Positions 1-13,867 of a stretch of 64,000 nucleotides of DNA are shown here, piece after piece. This stretch comes from Litomosoides sigmodontis. Its lineage: Eukaryota; Nematoda; Chromadorea; Rhabditida; Onchocercidae. Below the pieces are notes generated by a model. That model had not been told where the DNA came from and did no database searches. It worked only from the letters and a program-made list of their open reading frames with translations. The stretch lies in the NCBI GenBank assembly GCA_963070105.1, contig OY718806.1:8537865-8601864 (forward strand). Reading direction: 5' to 3'. How positions within the stretch are numbered: the stretch's first letter is position 1; every line of letters begins with the position of its first letter. The translations under genes and the position numbers were made by a program.

Positions 1-1948
1 TTACATACGTATTTCAATCGCTTAAATTTAAAACACATTTGAAAACGTTAGATACGAAGAAGTCCTAAATTAAAAATCTATCGAGCAAACATCATTCATC
101 AAATATAAAATATTAAAGTGAAATTTTTTCAAAATATCCTTCTATCCAAGTCAATGACCACCTTCGTTTTTTTGCTTCTGACAATTCAGGAATTGAAAAT
201 AGAGAAAAATTTTTGAAATTTCAAAATTTCTTTTATCGACAAAAAATTTTGCAATCACACTTGTAAACTATTTCAAAGCGTGCGTAGTTGTTTTGTTTTT
301 CTACATCAGTGAAACAGGAACAATTTTTCATTCAAGTCCGATGGAAATTCATCATCAACAACTTCATTCACTCGTCATTTGGCAGGATGAAAGTGATAAA
401 TTCGATATAATTTTTAAATTATATTATTTAATAAACTATAATATAGCATTTCAAAACAAATGCAATTGATCCATCAATCAACTTGGCGATTTCAGGATGG
501 AACAGAAGATGCGACACAAAAATACGAGAGGAAAACAGCACCACCTCAACATTAATTTGTTGTAGCTGAAAAGCTAACTTAATGCGACAGTAAAATAAAA
601 GGGGAAAAAAAATGCGTCTCATGCATTCGCAGTGCAAAGCGACTTCTTCGATGAAGGAAATATGCAAGAATGCATTTCCATTCTTTCTTTTTATTAAAAA
701 TTAATTCCACAAATGCATGCATACTTTTCGTTGTTAAAGGAAAAAAAGAATTGCTTTGATTTCCATTTGCTTTCGATGATCTGTTCTTGGCTGAATGATG
801 GAATGCATAAGTATAACAAAAAAAAAAAAAAAATTGAAAATTGCAAAAATGAAAATATTTCATCCTAAAATGGAATATTTCTCAATGTAACATCAATTAG
901 TGTGCACGGAAAAGTGGAATGATTTTCCTTTTTTTTTTTGTATTATTCGACATATTTATTCAATGGATAATGCATTTGAGCAGTAAAAGCATAGAAAGAG
1001 GAAATTTTAAAAGAGAAAAAAGAAAGAATAGAACAACTGAGATGAAATTAAATGAAATTAAAAAGTCAGTAGTACGGAGAGGAAAAAAAATAAACTTGAG
1101 GAGTAGAAAAATTGAGAAGGCCAAAAATGCATAATAAGCTGTCCGAAGTAAATAAACTCTCTTCTCAGGATTTGTTTAACTTATTAGAACTGCTTGTTTC
1201 ACCATACTAATGTAAATTTTTTTCCCTGTCGCAAAAATCAAAACGAAAATATTTTAATGAAATAAATCATTTTTGCAGCTAATTTTTTTTTGTTGCTGCT
1301 GTTTGGTTTTTATCAAATTGTAAAAGAGGAAAAAATTAATTTTAAACGATAAATTGTTAAAATTTACAGGAGGAAATAAAATCAAAATAATATTCTCCAC
1401 ATTTCAAACAATTGATAAAATTCATCTTAGAAATTATTAGCAAATGAAGGAAATGAGCAGAAAAGAAAAAGAAGCTTACGATAGGAATATTAGCAAATGT
1501 TAGCTAAGTTAAAATGTATCCGATGTGGAATATCACTTGAGCAAGAAGAAACATGTAGAACAGTGCTTTTTCCGCTTCTCTCATACGTCAACTTTTAATT
1601 CATTACATACAAATGAAAGAGTGGAAAGCAACAAACAAACATGTATGGGATTGTGCTCATTGTATTTAAACGTTCAGTTCACTTTATCGAATTCGTTTTT
1701 TTTTTTTCATTTTGTAAATAGCTAAAGAGAATGAAAAAGTAAAGTGCTTCAAAATTGATTCGAGCAGCAATATAGATAGATATCTGGAAGAAGCAGAAAA
1801 AAGAAACAGAGGAAAGGAAGTTTATGTGTGGATGAAAATATAGGCCTTTCATTCTTTTGTCGTACATACATACACATACACTACTACTAACTACTACTTA
1901 CTACTTACCACTGCTAGAATTATAGATGCTAACGCTAACATGTATAAC

Positions 1949-2028
1949 TTATATATATATATATATATATATATATACTACTTATATATATATATATATA
2001 TATACTACTTATATATATATATATATAT
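1949..2028. repeat. interrupted (TA)n microsatellite
   Basis: Three blocks of alternating TA are separated by two copies of a CTACTT-like spacer, which makes a compound satellite. CTACTT and ACTACTA words also fill the 60 bp to its left, so the spacer probably comes from that neighbouring repeat. Confidence 0.9.
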
Positions 2029-2121
2029 ACCTCATTTATCCCTCTCTGCCATGCCGATCAACAACCTTAGTAGTTTCCGTAATATTTGCTTTAAAATAAA
2101 AATAAGCGGATAGACAGACCG

Positions 2122-2123
<2 letters not shown>

Positions 2124-2152
<29 letters not shown>
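2124..2152. repeat. (CA)n microsatellite
   Basis: An uninterrupted run of alternating CA, about 14 units, in intergenic DNA. Confidence 0.9.
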
Positions 2153-2156
<4 letters not shown>

Positions 2157-3056
2157 AGCAAGCTGATGGCATTTTTTGAAATATAATATTTATTCATTCA
2201 CGCTAGCATGTTTGTTCCACTTGCCAAATGAAAATACAGCTATACCATAGGCAGGCGTTGAAATGAAATAAAATAGTGACAGACTAAAATGTGAAATAGT
2301 GTAGTAAGGAGGAAAAAAAAATTAATGAATAATTTTCAAATGATGAAATGATTTTAAATGATTAAATGGTGAAATTAAACATAAGTATTAACAAATATAC
2401 CTCATATATTAGCAAATGTTATATGGCAAATATTGCTGATGAAACAGTCAATCAAAAAAAAAAAGGTACTATTCAAAATTCAATCACATATTTTGAGCTA
2501 TCTTCATTAATTTCGATAATTAATAATTCATATGTGAAAAATGGTAGTAGGAAAATTTAGTTGGATAACTACATTTATTAATTAATTGCATGGAATGAAT
2601 CAATTGTTAGGATAATATAAATTCAATAAAACGTATTGCAATTTAATTTTGGCAATTTTACTACTGATGCAAATTTTATTTTTTCAGCGATTTTTTTTTT
2701 CCTTTTTGCATATCACTGCTATTCACTGCTAAATTGCAAGTAAAAGTGGGAAATTTTTTTTCATTGCTTTGATGTTTGGAAGATAAAGGCGTATTACTTT
2801 ATTCAGTTAAAATAAAGAAATATTCTGAGAAGTCCATTTACACAGAAATAAAATAATTCAAACAAGAATACATGTCTTGCACGATAAGTATTATGATTTC
2901 TTCATCAGTAAATCGAAAAAAGGAGAAACAATTCTTTATACATATTTTTTAATTGGCATTTACCGTTTGAAATCTGTTTTATTTTTTTGATAATAAATAA
3001 AGAACAACCACTGTGATTTGAAAGTAAAATTACAGGATCTATTAATTTCCTCAACT

Positions 3057-5397
3057 TCAGGCTAATTTTTCTGCATCAATAGCATATTTGGATAACTTAG
3101 TTCGAAGCAAATACTGACACATAGAGCCAGGTGCAACACCACTTACTGCTTCTAGTTCTAATTTGCTTCCGCATTGGCGCATTCTGACTAGCTACAAAAA
3201 TAACTGCGGCAAATACACATGCTATTACGTAAATGGTAAACTTTAAATATATTACAACAGCGTTGTTTCACTTATATGTTGAGAAAAAATAAGTTTACTT
3301 CATTGTTTGATTCAAAGCTCACTTTCCTAAAGCCAATTTTCTCCTTTGTCAGGAATAAAAATAAAAAAGAAGTGAAAGTGAGGAATAAAAAAACTTTCCG
3401 ATACCTTAAGGTACGAAACGCTAGTGACGTGAAACGCGGCTTTTAAAGGTTGCCGACTTCGATTATACTACGCTAATGAAAACGCATGCAAGCGTAAAAA
3501 CTCAAGAATCCTTTTTAGTATGAAATAACAGACTTCTTCTAAAAGCACTTCATCCCCCAAACTTGCAGTTCTCTGACAAAGTTTTTCCAGTTTTGCCAAT
3601 TCATGCTTTTGGAGAGGAAGAAATTGTTCAGCAGAAACAATATACCTGAAAGTAAACTGTTACTATGCAAAATATTAGAAAATATTTAAAAACTGCACAA
3701 TTGGAAAACGAGCGGTGATACAAATTAAAAATTTTTGCTTATTTTTATCATATTTCCTCTACATTACACTTTTTAAGTGAAAAATGCATCGTTCGTAATT
3801 TCTTTTCATATAATCCCTCCAGAGATATTGCATACGAAAAGGAAGTAAACTGTTTTCATTTTTTTTTTACAGAAGCAATACCATTTACTTTGGTAATTTA
3901 CGACGTGACAATCCGATCCATTGAAAATGAGATAATTTTTGGTTTTCCATATCAAACCCTTTGCTACAGTTACCATATTTATATGTAATCGCAATTTCAA
4001 TACCTGAAAAACAAAAATAACAGTAATAAGAATGATTGTCAGTTTCGAAGGAAGCAACCCTTTCGTGACAGACATACCATGCGGATCACAATCCAATAAG
4101 CCAAATAATGGAAGGTTGCTCAGTTTCTGTAGCATAATTCGTGTTGCATGATCTGGATAGCCTCTGCCCTTAAAAATGAAATAAAATAGTATGGAACAAA
4201 TAAAATGCACACTTCCATCTGATACCATCAACTAACCGTCACAAGAAGTACACTAGGGAAAAGTCTCAGAAATCCTTCGCCAATGAGTTTTTGAAATGTG
4301 GCATCCTTTTCGACCACTAAAATGCATTGTGCGGTGGTAAAAAGACTTGAACGGGAGAAGTCTTCGATCATAGCAGCCTTCAGTGAACAATCAACGATTC
4401 CAGTCCTTTCACAAATTTTTAACTGACCAATCACAAGCCCATGGCCAGATGACCGCTGAAATTCAAAAATTATTGCAATATAATCCAGGCTTATTCTACG
4501 CTGATTTTTGATGTTTCATCATAGCAATTCTCAAAAAAATAAGACAATTACACCAAATTGTCACTTTTTAAAATACACTTTTGAGAAAGCGATCAATCAT
4601 AAATCTATATTACGTCTGATAACTAACGTTCAGGAAATGCTATATATTAGCTGTATCTCACTTACTAAATGTCCCGAAGTCGGATCCATCCCAAGCCAAT
4701 AACACATTCGATTAATAGAGCTATTGAAATTTCGCTGCTCCCCAAATAAATTTTTTTGCTCATAAAAAAGATCGCTGGAAATATTAGAGATCTAACAAGT
4801 GCTTGTAAAGTTTTATATCCTAATTTTGATGCTATAATACTCGCTTTGAACTTCCAAATATAATACACCAATATGATCGAAATATCTACAACTTAATCAA
4901 TATCAAAATATTTCAAACTCGATGCCATTCAGCAAAAAAATATTCAACGAAAATTACCGTTTCGTTTTATAAGTCTTCAACACTCGCAACTGATGTATCA
5001 TTGAAACAGTTCGCACCATTTGAGCAATCCTTCGACAGTTTTTTGGAGTTAACTTCAATTTATATCCTTTGCAGACAACCGGACTGAAGAAATCCTTTGG
5101 AATTAAGTGTTTGGCAGCGATTAATTTAACAGGTACGAAATATAGATCCGACTATTTCAGATGCTAGTACCTCCTTTTATCCGATAATTTTTCATGTCTT
5201 ATAGTCCGAATAATGATTTAAGAACAAAAAAGTTGAACACAAAAAAACCGTGGATTGCACAGCATAATATATGCATTTGGATTTCTGTCGACATTCATCA
5301 GCGATTTCAAAAATACCAAACAGCATTGCTCTATATGAACTAATACAGAATCACCGATATTTGTACCGGAATTTTCTTCCGAATCCAATGAAAACAT
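3057..5397 (-). CDS. spo-11: SPO11 meiotic DNA double-strand-break protein (topoisomerase VI A-like)
   Basis: Spo11 makes the DNA breaks that start meiotic recombination, acting as a topoisomerase VI A-type transesterase. The gene has several exons and looks complete. An N-terminal exon (MFSLDSEENSG, near 5397) is followed by the winged-helix exons. Near 4770-4790 the motif TKRDLFYEQ carries the catalytic tyrosine (codon 4764-4762), then NLFGEQRNFN. The Toprim exons follow: VVEKDATFQKL near 4310, GRGYPDHATR and LDCDPHG near 4165-4080, and IEIAITYKYGN near 4010. The C-terminus reads FLPLQKHELAKLEKL, then VRMRQCGSKLELEAV, and ends at the TGA at 3057. I chose ATG 5397 because an acceptor lies 2 nt upstream; an in-frame ATG at 5415 is the alternative. 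Internal exon joins near 3560 and 5230 are uncertain. Confidence 0.9.
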
Positions 5398-5399
5398 TA

Positions 5400-5402
5400 C
5401 TG
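5400..5402 (-). promoter_or_regulatory. putative spliced-leader acceptor of spo-11
   Basis: CATTTTCAG ends 2 nt upstream of the ATG at 5397. The pyrimidine-rich stretch and CAG fit a nematode acceptor, and the position fits trans-splicing of a leader directly onto the start codon. A cis intron from an unseen 5' exon is the alternative. Confidence 0.55.
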
Positions 5403-6154
5403 AAAATGGATGCAATACTTCAGAATCATGAAAGATGTGAAAAAATTTGCTTTCGACTTTTCATAATTCATGCTGAAGATATGTTATTTCCTCAAAACCT
5501 GGAAATACTAGTTAGTAGCTGTAACTAGTAAGTAAGCAATACGACTGTAAGCAGTACAACAGTCAGTTTTCTTGATAATGAGAATGATAAGAATAAAAAA
5601 AATCAATAGTAGTGGTGAATTCCACTTCACTTCTGATATATTCACAATCAGTACGCCACATGCACGTCTTCTGTAACCGATAAGCATTCCCCTCTCCTCG
5701 CATTTAACGAAATTTAAATGACCTTGTGTGAAATTCCCAAGAGACATGATCATTATCTAAAGATACATGATGTGCATGAAAATCCATGAGGTACATCACC
5801 CATCCACATCTAATTTGTGCCCCTAAGCTCACCCACCTTGTAAATCACGTTTGCTACTACTTCGGGCAACAAACCTCACTAGCAATGTATCTTTTTTTCA
5901 GATGTTTAAATTTGAAACATGCATGTCATAATTTTTTGCAAAATGAATCCATTGTACCTCGTGAGTTCTTGCCACTTTCACTCTCCCCCTTAATGCTTCA
6001 TTTAATCAGGTAAGAGCGAGCTGCTATACCACACTAACAAAATTAAATCTTTGTTCAAAATCGCAAAAAGAATAATAAGACAATGAAAATCAATAAATAG
6101 CAATATATGAGGTGTAAAACAAATACATAATAACAGTGTGAAAGAACATCGTTT

Positions 6155-9100
6155 CTAAGATGAAAACAAATTTTTTATCATGATTTGTCTTCTTATAGCA
6201 CTTGACGATCCCGAGTTATAACAGAACATAATTCCTGCCCCGAACTTCCCGGGCTTCATCGACCTCACATCCTTTGCTAAAGTACCAACAGACTCGTCAG
6301 CCAAAGCGTCCACATTTCGCAGTTTTTGAAGTTCAATCTAAATGGTAAAAAACTGAAACAAGCAAAGGCATGATAATTTTAAACATATTTTGTGTAATGA
6401 AGAATATAATGTTCCGGCATTACTATTTAGATATTACAGTAAACTTAGATTTAGATATCACGATACATCATAGCAAACCGTCAAGCTAATATTGTGAAAT
6501 TCAAACCTCATGTGCTACTAGTTGTCTGGCAGCATTAGACAGTGTATTCAGAGATCGATTATTGTGGCATAAATTATCATCGGTAAACATAACTAACTCG
6601 TCAATTGCACTGAAACGAAAAAGGGATATCACATCGCCCGATGGAATGTATTCGGTAAAAACTTACTGAAACTTACGGTTTAAAAACAAAACTGACGGAT
6701 CCATCCTGCGAAACCGAGGTGAAAGTGAGAGAATACGTCCGCATGATGCTAACAATCGAATGCAAAACGTTGAGTTCCCGAACACTATACAACTGAGTAT
6801 TCATCTGGAACAAATAAAACTTCAAAATATTTTCGCCTGTCAGGAAGTTATTGACATCATAAGCATGAGTAAATATTCGACATTTCCAATGATATCGTAA
6901 ATATCAACTTTTCGCTAAAAACTTCGGAATTTTGCGGTAATAAAAGTTTTAACCGGTTTAAAGTCCGGTTGCACGATATAGATGAGGTATGGCAAAATTT
7001 CTAGCGCTACTGTTGACAAAGAAAGACTTTTCTGCATTGCTCCAGCCCGAATGCTTTCTACTATTTCAACGGACTGCTCGCAGCGCTGCAATGCAGTCTG
7101 AAATGTACTTTATCTTAAAAAACAATTCTAAATTCTTTTGTATGCCATAGTCGCAATGAAAAGTTAAAAAAAGTCACCACATAAAAAAATAAACTACCTG
7201 ATATTCTGTTGGGAAGCTCAGGTGAGTTCGACCTCTACAGCAGAGAAGCATATGTATGCTGACACATACAGCGGACAAGTATTTCAGCAAATTATAGTCC
7301 TGCACATTATTCATAGTTGTAACTATACGATCATAATAACATAATTCACGGATCGCCATAGAAGCCTGATCACGAAAACTTAGATCAGTTATTATTATTT
7401 GAATAAAAAATGAGGTAATTAGAACTTCATATGAAAATGAGATTCCCACATAATTAGAACTTCGATACTTATTCTGCATAACAAAGCCAAGTTGCTCCTA
7501 AACAAACCTGCAAACAAAAAGTGTACAGTTAGATGGATCTATAAGATTCGCTTTCAAACTCCCATTGTCAATTACCACATGCTTTTTAGTTGTGAAGATG
7601 AAGAAGTGTCATTCATTTCACTAATAACTCATTTTCACTTAACCTTACCTAACCAATAATAGGTGGTGCATTCTCAGGTTGCTAAAAATTGTCAGACATT
7701 ACCAAACTAAATTAGCATTGTGTAGTCGTTATCATTCCGTAACATGACGAATGGCTTGAAAAACAACTACTAACTTTTTAAATGAAAAAGTACACAAACA
7801 GTTTACATTGATCAGCACATTGGCATTTTTGCTATTCAAATAGTTGGTAAAAAGTCCCATGTAGAAGCGATCAGTTTCGCTTCCGTACAGTTCCGAGATA
7901 AGTGAAATTTGCTTGACACGTGAAGCAACATCATGAATGTGACCATTTATATCCACATGCCGAGATATTTCGAAAACTGAAGCCCACGAATCAAACAATG
8001 ACTTGTCGCCAAACTGTTTCTCACGTGCACAAAACTACAAATGTTCTTATTCATATAAACTATTACCATTAACGTGCGTTATGATAGTGCGAGCTGCAAA
8101 TAGGAAATCAAACATTGTATATCTTACCGTGGCCTAAATACACGTACATTATCAAAATAGTAAAAAAGACAAGACAAAAAGACAAAAAAGACAGTACCTT
8201 AAGAACAACCTTTCGATCGATTTTAGCGCAATTTTTAGAAGCGATAAACTGTAAACTGTTGATTGCGGAACGGAGATCTCCTGAGCATGCATCAACAATT
8301 TCCGACAGTGCACTTGATTCAACTTTTAGATGCTCTACTTTTGATATCTAAAAGAGTACACGATTTTGTCATATCAGTAATCAACAACATGTTCGGAATT
8401 GTTAGATGATCGAATCACTGTTAATGATGCAGAAGTTAAACTCAATTCGCTTCTGTCAGTATAAAAAAAATTTAAGCCTCAGAAAACTTATGACACAGTC
8501 AAACGTGAAATCGAGCCTGAGACTTAAACCACTATGTTTGTTTGGTAAAGCTTCTGAAAGCTTCTGATTATCAGTCAAAATCAGTTAACTATAGCTAGAA
8601 AAGCGAGGAAGTAAATAGTGTTAGGCTCGCCATTACGAGACCACAAATAAAATGTATGTTTTCTCGAAGAAAGAATCATTGCAATCGTTCGAGCAATCGT
8701 CATTATGCCTAAATCCATATAGTAAAAAATTTTTTACGAGAAAGAGAACTATGCCTCAAGAAGTCTTTTCGTTAAACGCTTTTTATCAATTCTTGACAAC
8801 TGCAACACTAGACCAACTGATCGCAGTTCGCGCAGAGATGAGTTATACCTGAAATATAATTTCCAACAACTCCGCATTGAGAATAGAGCAACATAAAATT
8901 TCACTCGGATCATCAAAATTAATACCGTTTCTTTTTTTTTCTCTACAAAAAAGCTGCACTAACAGATTGTTGCATATGCATATTACTGGTCGTCGAAGCG
9001 AGTGCCTTCCAGTTGCAGCTATAGTTTTACACAAATAATGAATGGACTGTGTTGGTGCGCCATCTATTTCATCCAAAATAAGACAGTTTGGCTTGGAACC

Positions 9101-11252
9101 CTATAAGTTTTTCACAAGTAAACCAATTAAAACTTCCGAAATACTTTAAAAAAAGATGAATTTCTTTTTAAATCTCTCCTTACAGCATCCAAAGTCCTTG
9201 TAGTTCGTAGAGAATCCTCGAAGCATTTTTCGAAATTCACTATATTTCGTTCATCGCTGAAGTAATACACAAAAAATACCAAAAATACGTCGGATATAAT
9301 GTAACAAATAGTAACGATAGAATTGGATCATGCTGCTCTGACGAATTAAACAACGAAACTAAAGGACAGGAAATTAATTCAACAGGTAAGGAAAAAATTA
9401 TGCAACACCTACGACGCTACCAAAATTAAGTGAATTTATACCTAGCATTCAAGCTGACTACTCGATATCCAGCATGTTGTGCCACCAAAGTTGCTAGTGT
9501 AGTTTTACCGGTACCTGCAGGTCCAGCTAGGAGGACCACCTATATATTTTTATTAAATGTTTTTTTGAATTCTTCTATGCTATTCTGCTGCGATATTACA
9601 GTTTTAGGAAAAAAACAGACATACTTTAGGCAATGGACGCCTTGGTTTTTCACTGCTCAGGATGAGTTGTTGTTGATTTGCAACACTTGTCAGAACAACA
9701 TCTGGGATAGCCCTATGAAAGACACATTCGTCCCATAGCTTTAACCAATTTAGCAGTAAACGATTCACGGTCTGAATGTATTGAAATATGCGTCAACATA
9801 ACTCGCTGGAAAAACTGTAACATTTTGATACACATAGGACCAACTGCATCAAAGAAAAACAGAAGTACCTCGTCACTAATAAGATCAGTGTAAGTATGCG
9901 GCGCATATTTATCAACCCATAACTTATCATGAACAAGCGCATATTCTTCGAAATTTTCTGGAACAGTATCCGGAACTTCAAAATCAAGTCCAGAATTTAA
10001 TACTTTTTTGGTGTAATCGAAATTCAAGGCATCACTTCGTAGTTTGTCACTATTACGTTCACCAATCGTTTGTTCAGTGCTCCTTAACATTATGTAAAAT
10101 CTGCAAATAGACTCATCACAAGACGAAACCCATTTAAACGAGCTCGTCCTTCCGAATACTGATTCAGGACTCCACAGCTTTTTGAGAAACCATCGAGAAT
10201 ACTCTCAAAAATCTCCACTCCTAATAAATGAAGATTTCCATTTATCATCTTGACCTTTGCAGGATTGTAGGTGCAGTAAAACCGATCCATGGCGTACCAC
10301 CACTCGGCGGATATAAAAACACTTCGCTTTTTTTCGGCATTGACGATACACTTTGCTTAGTTTCTTCTTCATTTGTATGTGGGTTTATTAAGCAATGCCT
10401 TTTCCGAGCCTACAAACATTACGAAGAAGTTATATGCTGTCAGTCAATACACATTGCAAGGTACTTTAGCCAAAGATAACCAACAATTAAGGCGAAACTC
10501 GAGACCTTTGAGAATGAGATTATCATAAAAATAACGCACATTTCATAGACGCAATTAAAAGCTGTGCTGCTGTTCCAAACGAAAGATTCGGCTAACCTAC
10601 CCATGAAATGCGCTGTATTAGCCGTTCGACCATTTCATTCGCAAAAAGTTCTCGTCTCATGTTGCGTTCTTTTTCATAATTCTCGCAATTAACTCGCATA
10701 TGCCAATCTGCCAATACTCATAAGTCCTCCATAGGAATTTATCTAATATGTTATAGACACTTCTCACAAATTCAATTCAAATCTCTTTAGAATGAGCACC
10801 ACTCCAAAAATTGCCCAGCCAACCATTCTACTGTTTGAATACTGACACCTAACACGATTACGTATCGAGAATACATCTACGGAAGAATGACCAGAAAATG
10901 AAGACTCAAATATGTGATTTAATTTGAGAACTATAAATGATTCACTTCGGTCATACAGACACATCATTCAGGATAAAACGAACAGCAATCAGCCACATAC
11001 CAAGTGCGTCACAATTACAAGGCACCATTATCCGTTTTGGTGGTCTCCTTACGGCGTTATTCTGATTATCTGCTGACATATCATTTCGCTCATTCATCAC
11101 TCTGTAGAACAAAAAACTTGAATATAGGAAAACTTCTGTAAAGAAAATTAAATATTGGCAAAGTCAAATCAAGAAAAGTACAGAACTAACCCATAATCTA
11201 AGGAGCCATCTGCAAAATTAGCACCAACCTCATTATAAACGTCTGGATCCAT
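6155..11252 (-). CDS. ctf-18: CTF18/CHTF18, alternative clamp-loader large subunit
   Basis: Ctf18 replaces RFC1 in an RFC-like complex that loads PCNA and supports sister-chromatid cohesion and replication checkpoints. The first exon starts MDPDVYNEVGANFADG at 11252, 10 nt after an acceptor. The conserved core begins with LWVDKYAPHTYTDL near 9910, then the Walker A exon (GPAGTGKTTLATLVAQH, near 9520), Walker B DEIDGAP near 9070, RRPVICICNNL near 8970, and GDLRSAINSLQF near 8270 (sensor 2 region). The C-terminal part has FDSWASVFEI near 7990, LLKYLSAV near 7290, and the terminal motif CYNSGSSSAIRRQIM that ends at TAG 6155. One intron (8348-8754) fits only with a GC donor. N-terminal exons between 10100 and 11100 are poorly conserved, and the join near 10290 is unsure. 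spo-11 follows on the same strand 0.76 kb downstream. Confidence 0.9.
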
Positions 11253-11262
11253 CTTCCCCTTC

Positions 11263-11265
11263 CTG
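11263..11265 (-). promoter_or_regulatory. putative spliced-leader acceptor of ctf-18
   Basis: TTTGATTCAG ends 10 nt upstream of the ATG at 11252, leaving a 10-nt untranslated stretch. This fits trans-splicing. Confidence 0.5.
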
Positions 11266-13867
11266 AATCAAATTATTAAAAACAGACAAATATAGCCTAA
11301 CTCTTACTCATAGCTTACGTGGCCCTCGCACTATCCATAAAATTGGCTTGCTCCACTATGTTTTATTTTCAACCGCCAACATTCTCTCCCTTGATATGGT
11401 GCTTTCCGAACACCAACTTTTTCTGTTATGCCTTTGATTGAAATAAATACAAGGAAAACAATAAGTCCATATGTTCCAAAATAAAATAGGGGTGTATTTT
11501 CTTGAAATGCACAGAATTATTTGTAAAGGGATACGTAGTTTTCTGAAAATTTTGTAACCAATACGACTCATGTAACAGACGAACCTGAACGAAAAAATTT
11601 GTATTTGACAGAAAACATTAGCAAGAACATTACACTGATGCAAAAACGCAATAAAAATATTGAAGTGATTACAATAACAAACAATAATAAATAATGAATA
11701 ATAATGAATAGTAGTATAATAATGATAATTATTATTATTAATGGTAATAATTAGTAATAATAGTAGTAATAATATGGTAGTAAATAATACTTTAAAACTG
11801 CATCACGCATCTAGCATGTATAACATCGAGCAAACCATCGCAGTGGAACAACCTACCGCCCCCTCTTTGCTTAGTCAAATTTTTTCCATATCACGCATAA
11901 GAGAATTAAAACGATGTGCAAAAAGAACTAACAGAGAAAAATAAACAAACAGATAGAACGAGGAACAGTAAACAGAAAAGAGAAAATTAGATCACAGCAC
12001 ATAATGGCTCAGAAGAAAACAAAGAGAACTATGTCCACATCAATAAATGACAAACTATATCCGCATTAATAAATGTCTGACCGGACGAATGGATATAACG
12101 ATTCAATCTCATCGTGATACGCAATAATGCTGTCACATCAATTACAACCATTAACGGCTTCATTGTAATCATGAAGGATTTCTTTTGTATTTTTAAATCC
12201 TAGAATTCATTTCGAGTCTAACCTTCCAGATGTTTGGAATGATAAAATGAAGTGATTCACGGCACCCCCCACAATAAATTAAATTACCAAATAAAGTTCA
12301 TAAGAGCCCAAAATCAAAATGCTTCCCAGTAGAATGTCGAGAGTGAATAATCAAGAGATACAACATAGTGTGAATGTAAATTACCGTTAACGCAATACAG
12401 CTTCGCTCATTGATGAATGAGTCAATAAGTGCAGGTAGCATACTCAGTGAAAATAATAACAAAAAGATACTTAAGTCTTACCTTTTTGAAATTTCCTTGC
12501 CATCAGTATCTATATAAGTTAGGTTTTAGGAGAATCGAACGATTTAGCTACACTGTAGCTAGATGAATTACCGCCAATATTCACACGACAATAAGCAACT
12601 AATCACAAAAAATGCTAAGTAAAGAACTACACATTAACAAAAAGAATGATAAAAATAACTGCACAACTTGAATATTTTAAGATGACCTCGAAAATGAATG
12701 CAAACTGTCCAATTAAAACTAAACATGTTTTAGAATCATAAAGACATCCTGGAAATTATCATTGTGGAAAAATACCACGATTATACGAAAGAAATCCAGC
12801 TACCCTAGTCGTAAACAAGACACATTTAAGGAAATACATGACAATCATCCTGGGAACTATACTTGTTCAAACGCACTAGGATTGCACGGGAGATATCCTA
12901 GTTGCCGTCGATAGTACGATGCATCTAAGGAATTATATTACAGACATTGTTAAACTGTCTGCTATATAAAAATTAATATAAGAGTGAACAGCACAAACCA
13001 ATAATTAAAAGAATGTAAAATACGAAATTTAAAATTTAGAGCAAAAAATTATTAAAAAGAGACCTAAAACAAATGCAAAAAATACAACCACACATCCCCT
13101 ATCGGTAGAGAATATTAAATGTATGTGTGTTCAAATATGACATTTAAAATTCCTACATCCTTGAACCCTGCATCTGGGATCGATATAACATATAATGACA
13201 CGTGTTACAATAATTATCAATTACCACGTGACAAAAGAAACGTAACATAAGGCATACGATGGTGCCCCACATCTATAACAACAAATGGGGAAAAAGTGCT
13301 AACTAGAAACTGAAGCATAAAAACTAGAAATAACCTAGAAAAATTTGTCACAAGCCAAAAGCATCAAATTTTGCATCCAATATATAAGAATAACAAAGTG
13401 TGTGCTCATGTTGAAGAAATACTTTCGATGAGGAAACTGATAAAAAGAGAACTGAGAAGCAGTTGGCAACAAAAACAAACAAGTTAGGCACTAATATTAA
13501 TATAGAAGATCCCCGTTGAACTTGAAATAAAAAAAAAACGGGAGAGTGAGAAAATGTTAAGGGGCTCACGGAACCTTCCAGGTGAAACTTTACTAATAGT
13601 GTTGACATGATTCATATATATTCTGCAAACTAGCAGGGAATTGATGCCTCCAACTCTAGACAAAACTTAGCTCATTATCACAGTGGAAGATCACTGAGCA
13701 AATGTTTTCTGAGACTTCATAGAACAACAAAAATAAACATAAAAAGCAGCATAAGGTTAGGGAATCGCTTGTGCATACTACAATTATGGTTTGCTTGCTT
13801 TGCTACGATTTGCTTCTTTGATTGATTGATTGATAATCGGTTGATGGAGGGAGTTTACCAGTACACA
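11266..13867. other. intergenic, no gene seen
   Basis: This lies between gtbp-1 and ctf-18, both on the minus strand. Short open frames on either strand (for example near 11360-11640 and 13350-13610) have no family motif and unlikely composition. The part nearest 13867 is presumably the gtbp-1 3' UTR. There is an ATT/AAT-rich patch around 11680-11790. Confidence 0.55.

Larger units (their letters stand above)
1..3056. other. gene-poor AT-rich flank
   Basis: I see no supportable gene here. Open frames are short, low in complexity and rich in Phe, Lys or Asn, and none shows a family motif or a chain of exons. The stretch holds homopolymer A and T runs and two microsatellite blocks listed separately. 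Its right end presumably includes the 3' UTR and downstream flank of spo-11. Confidence 0.6.
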
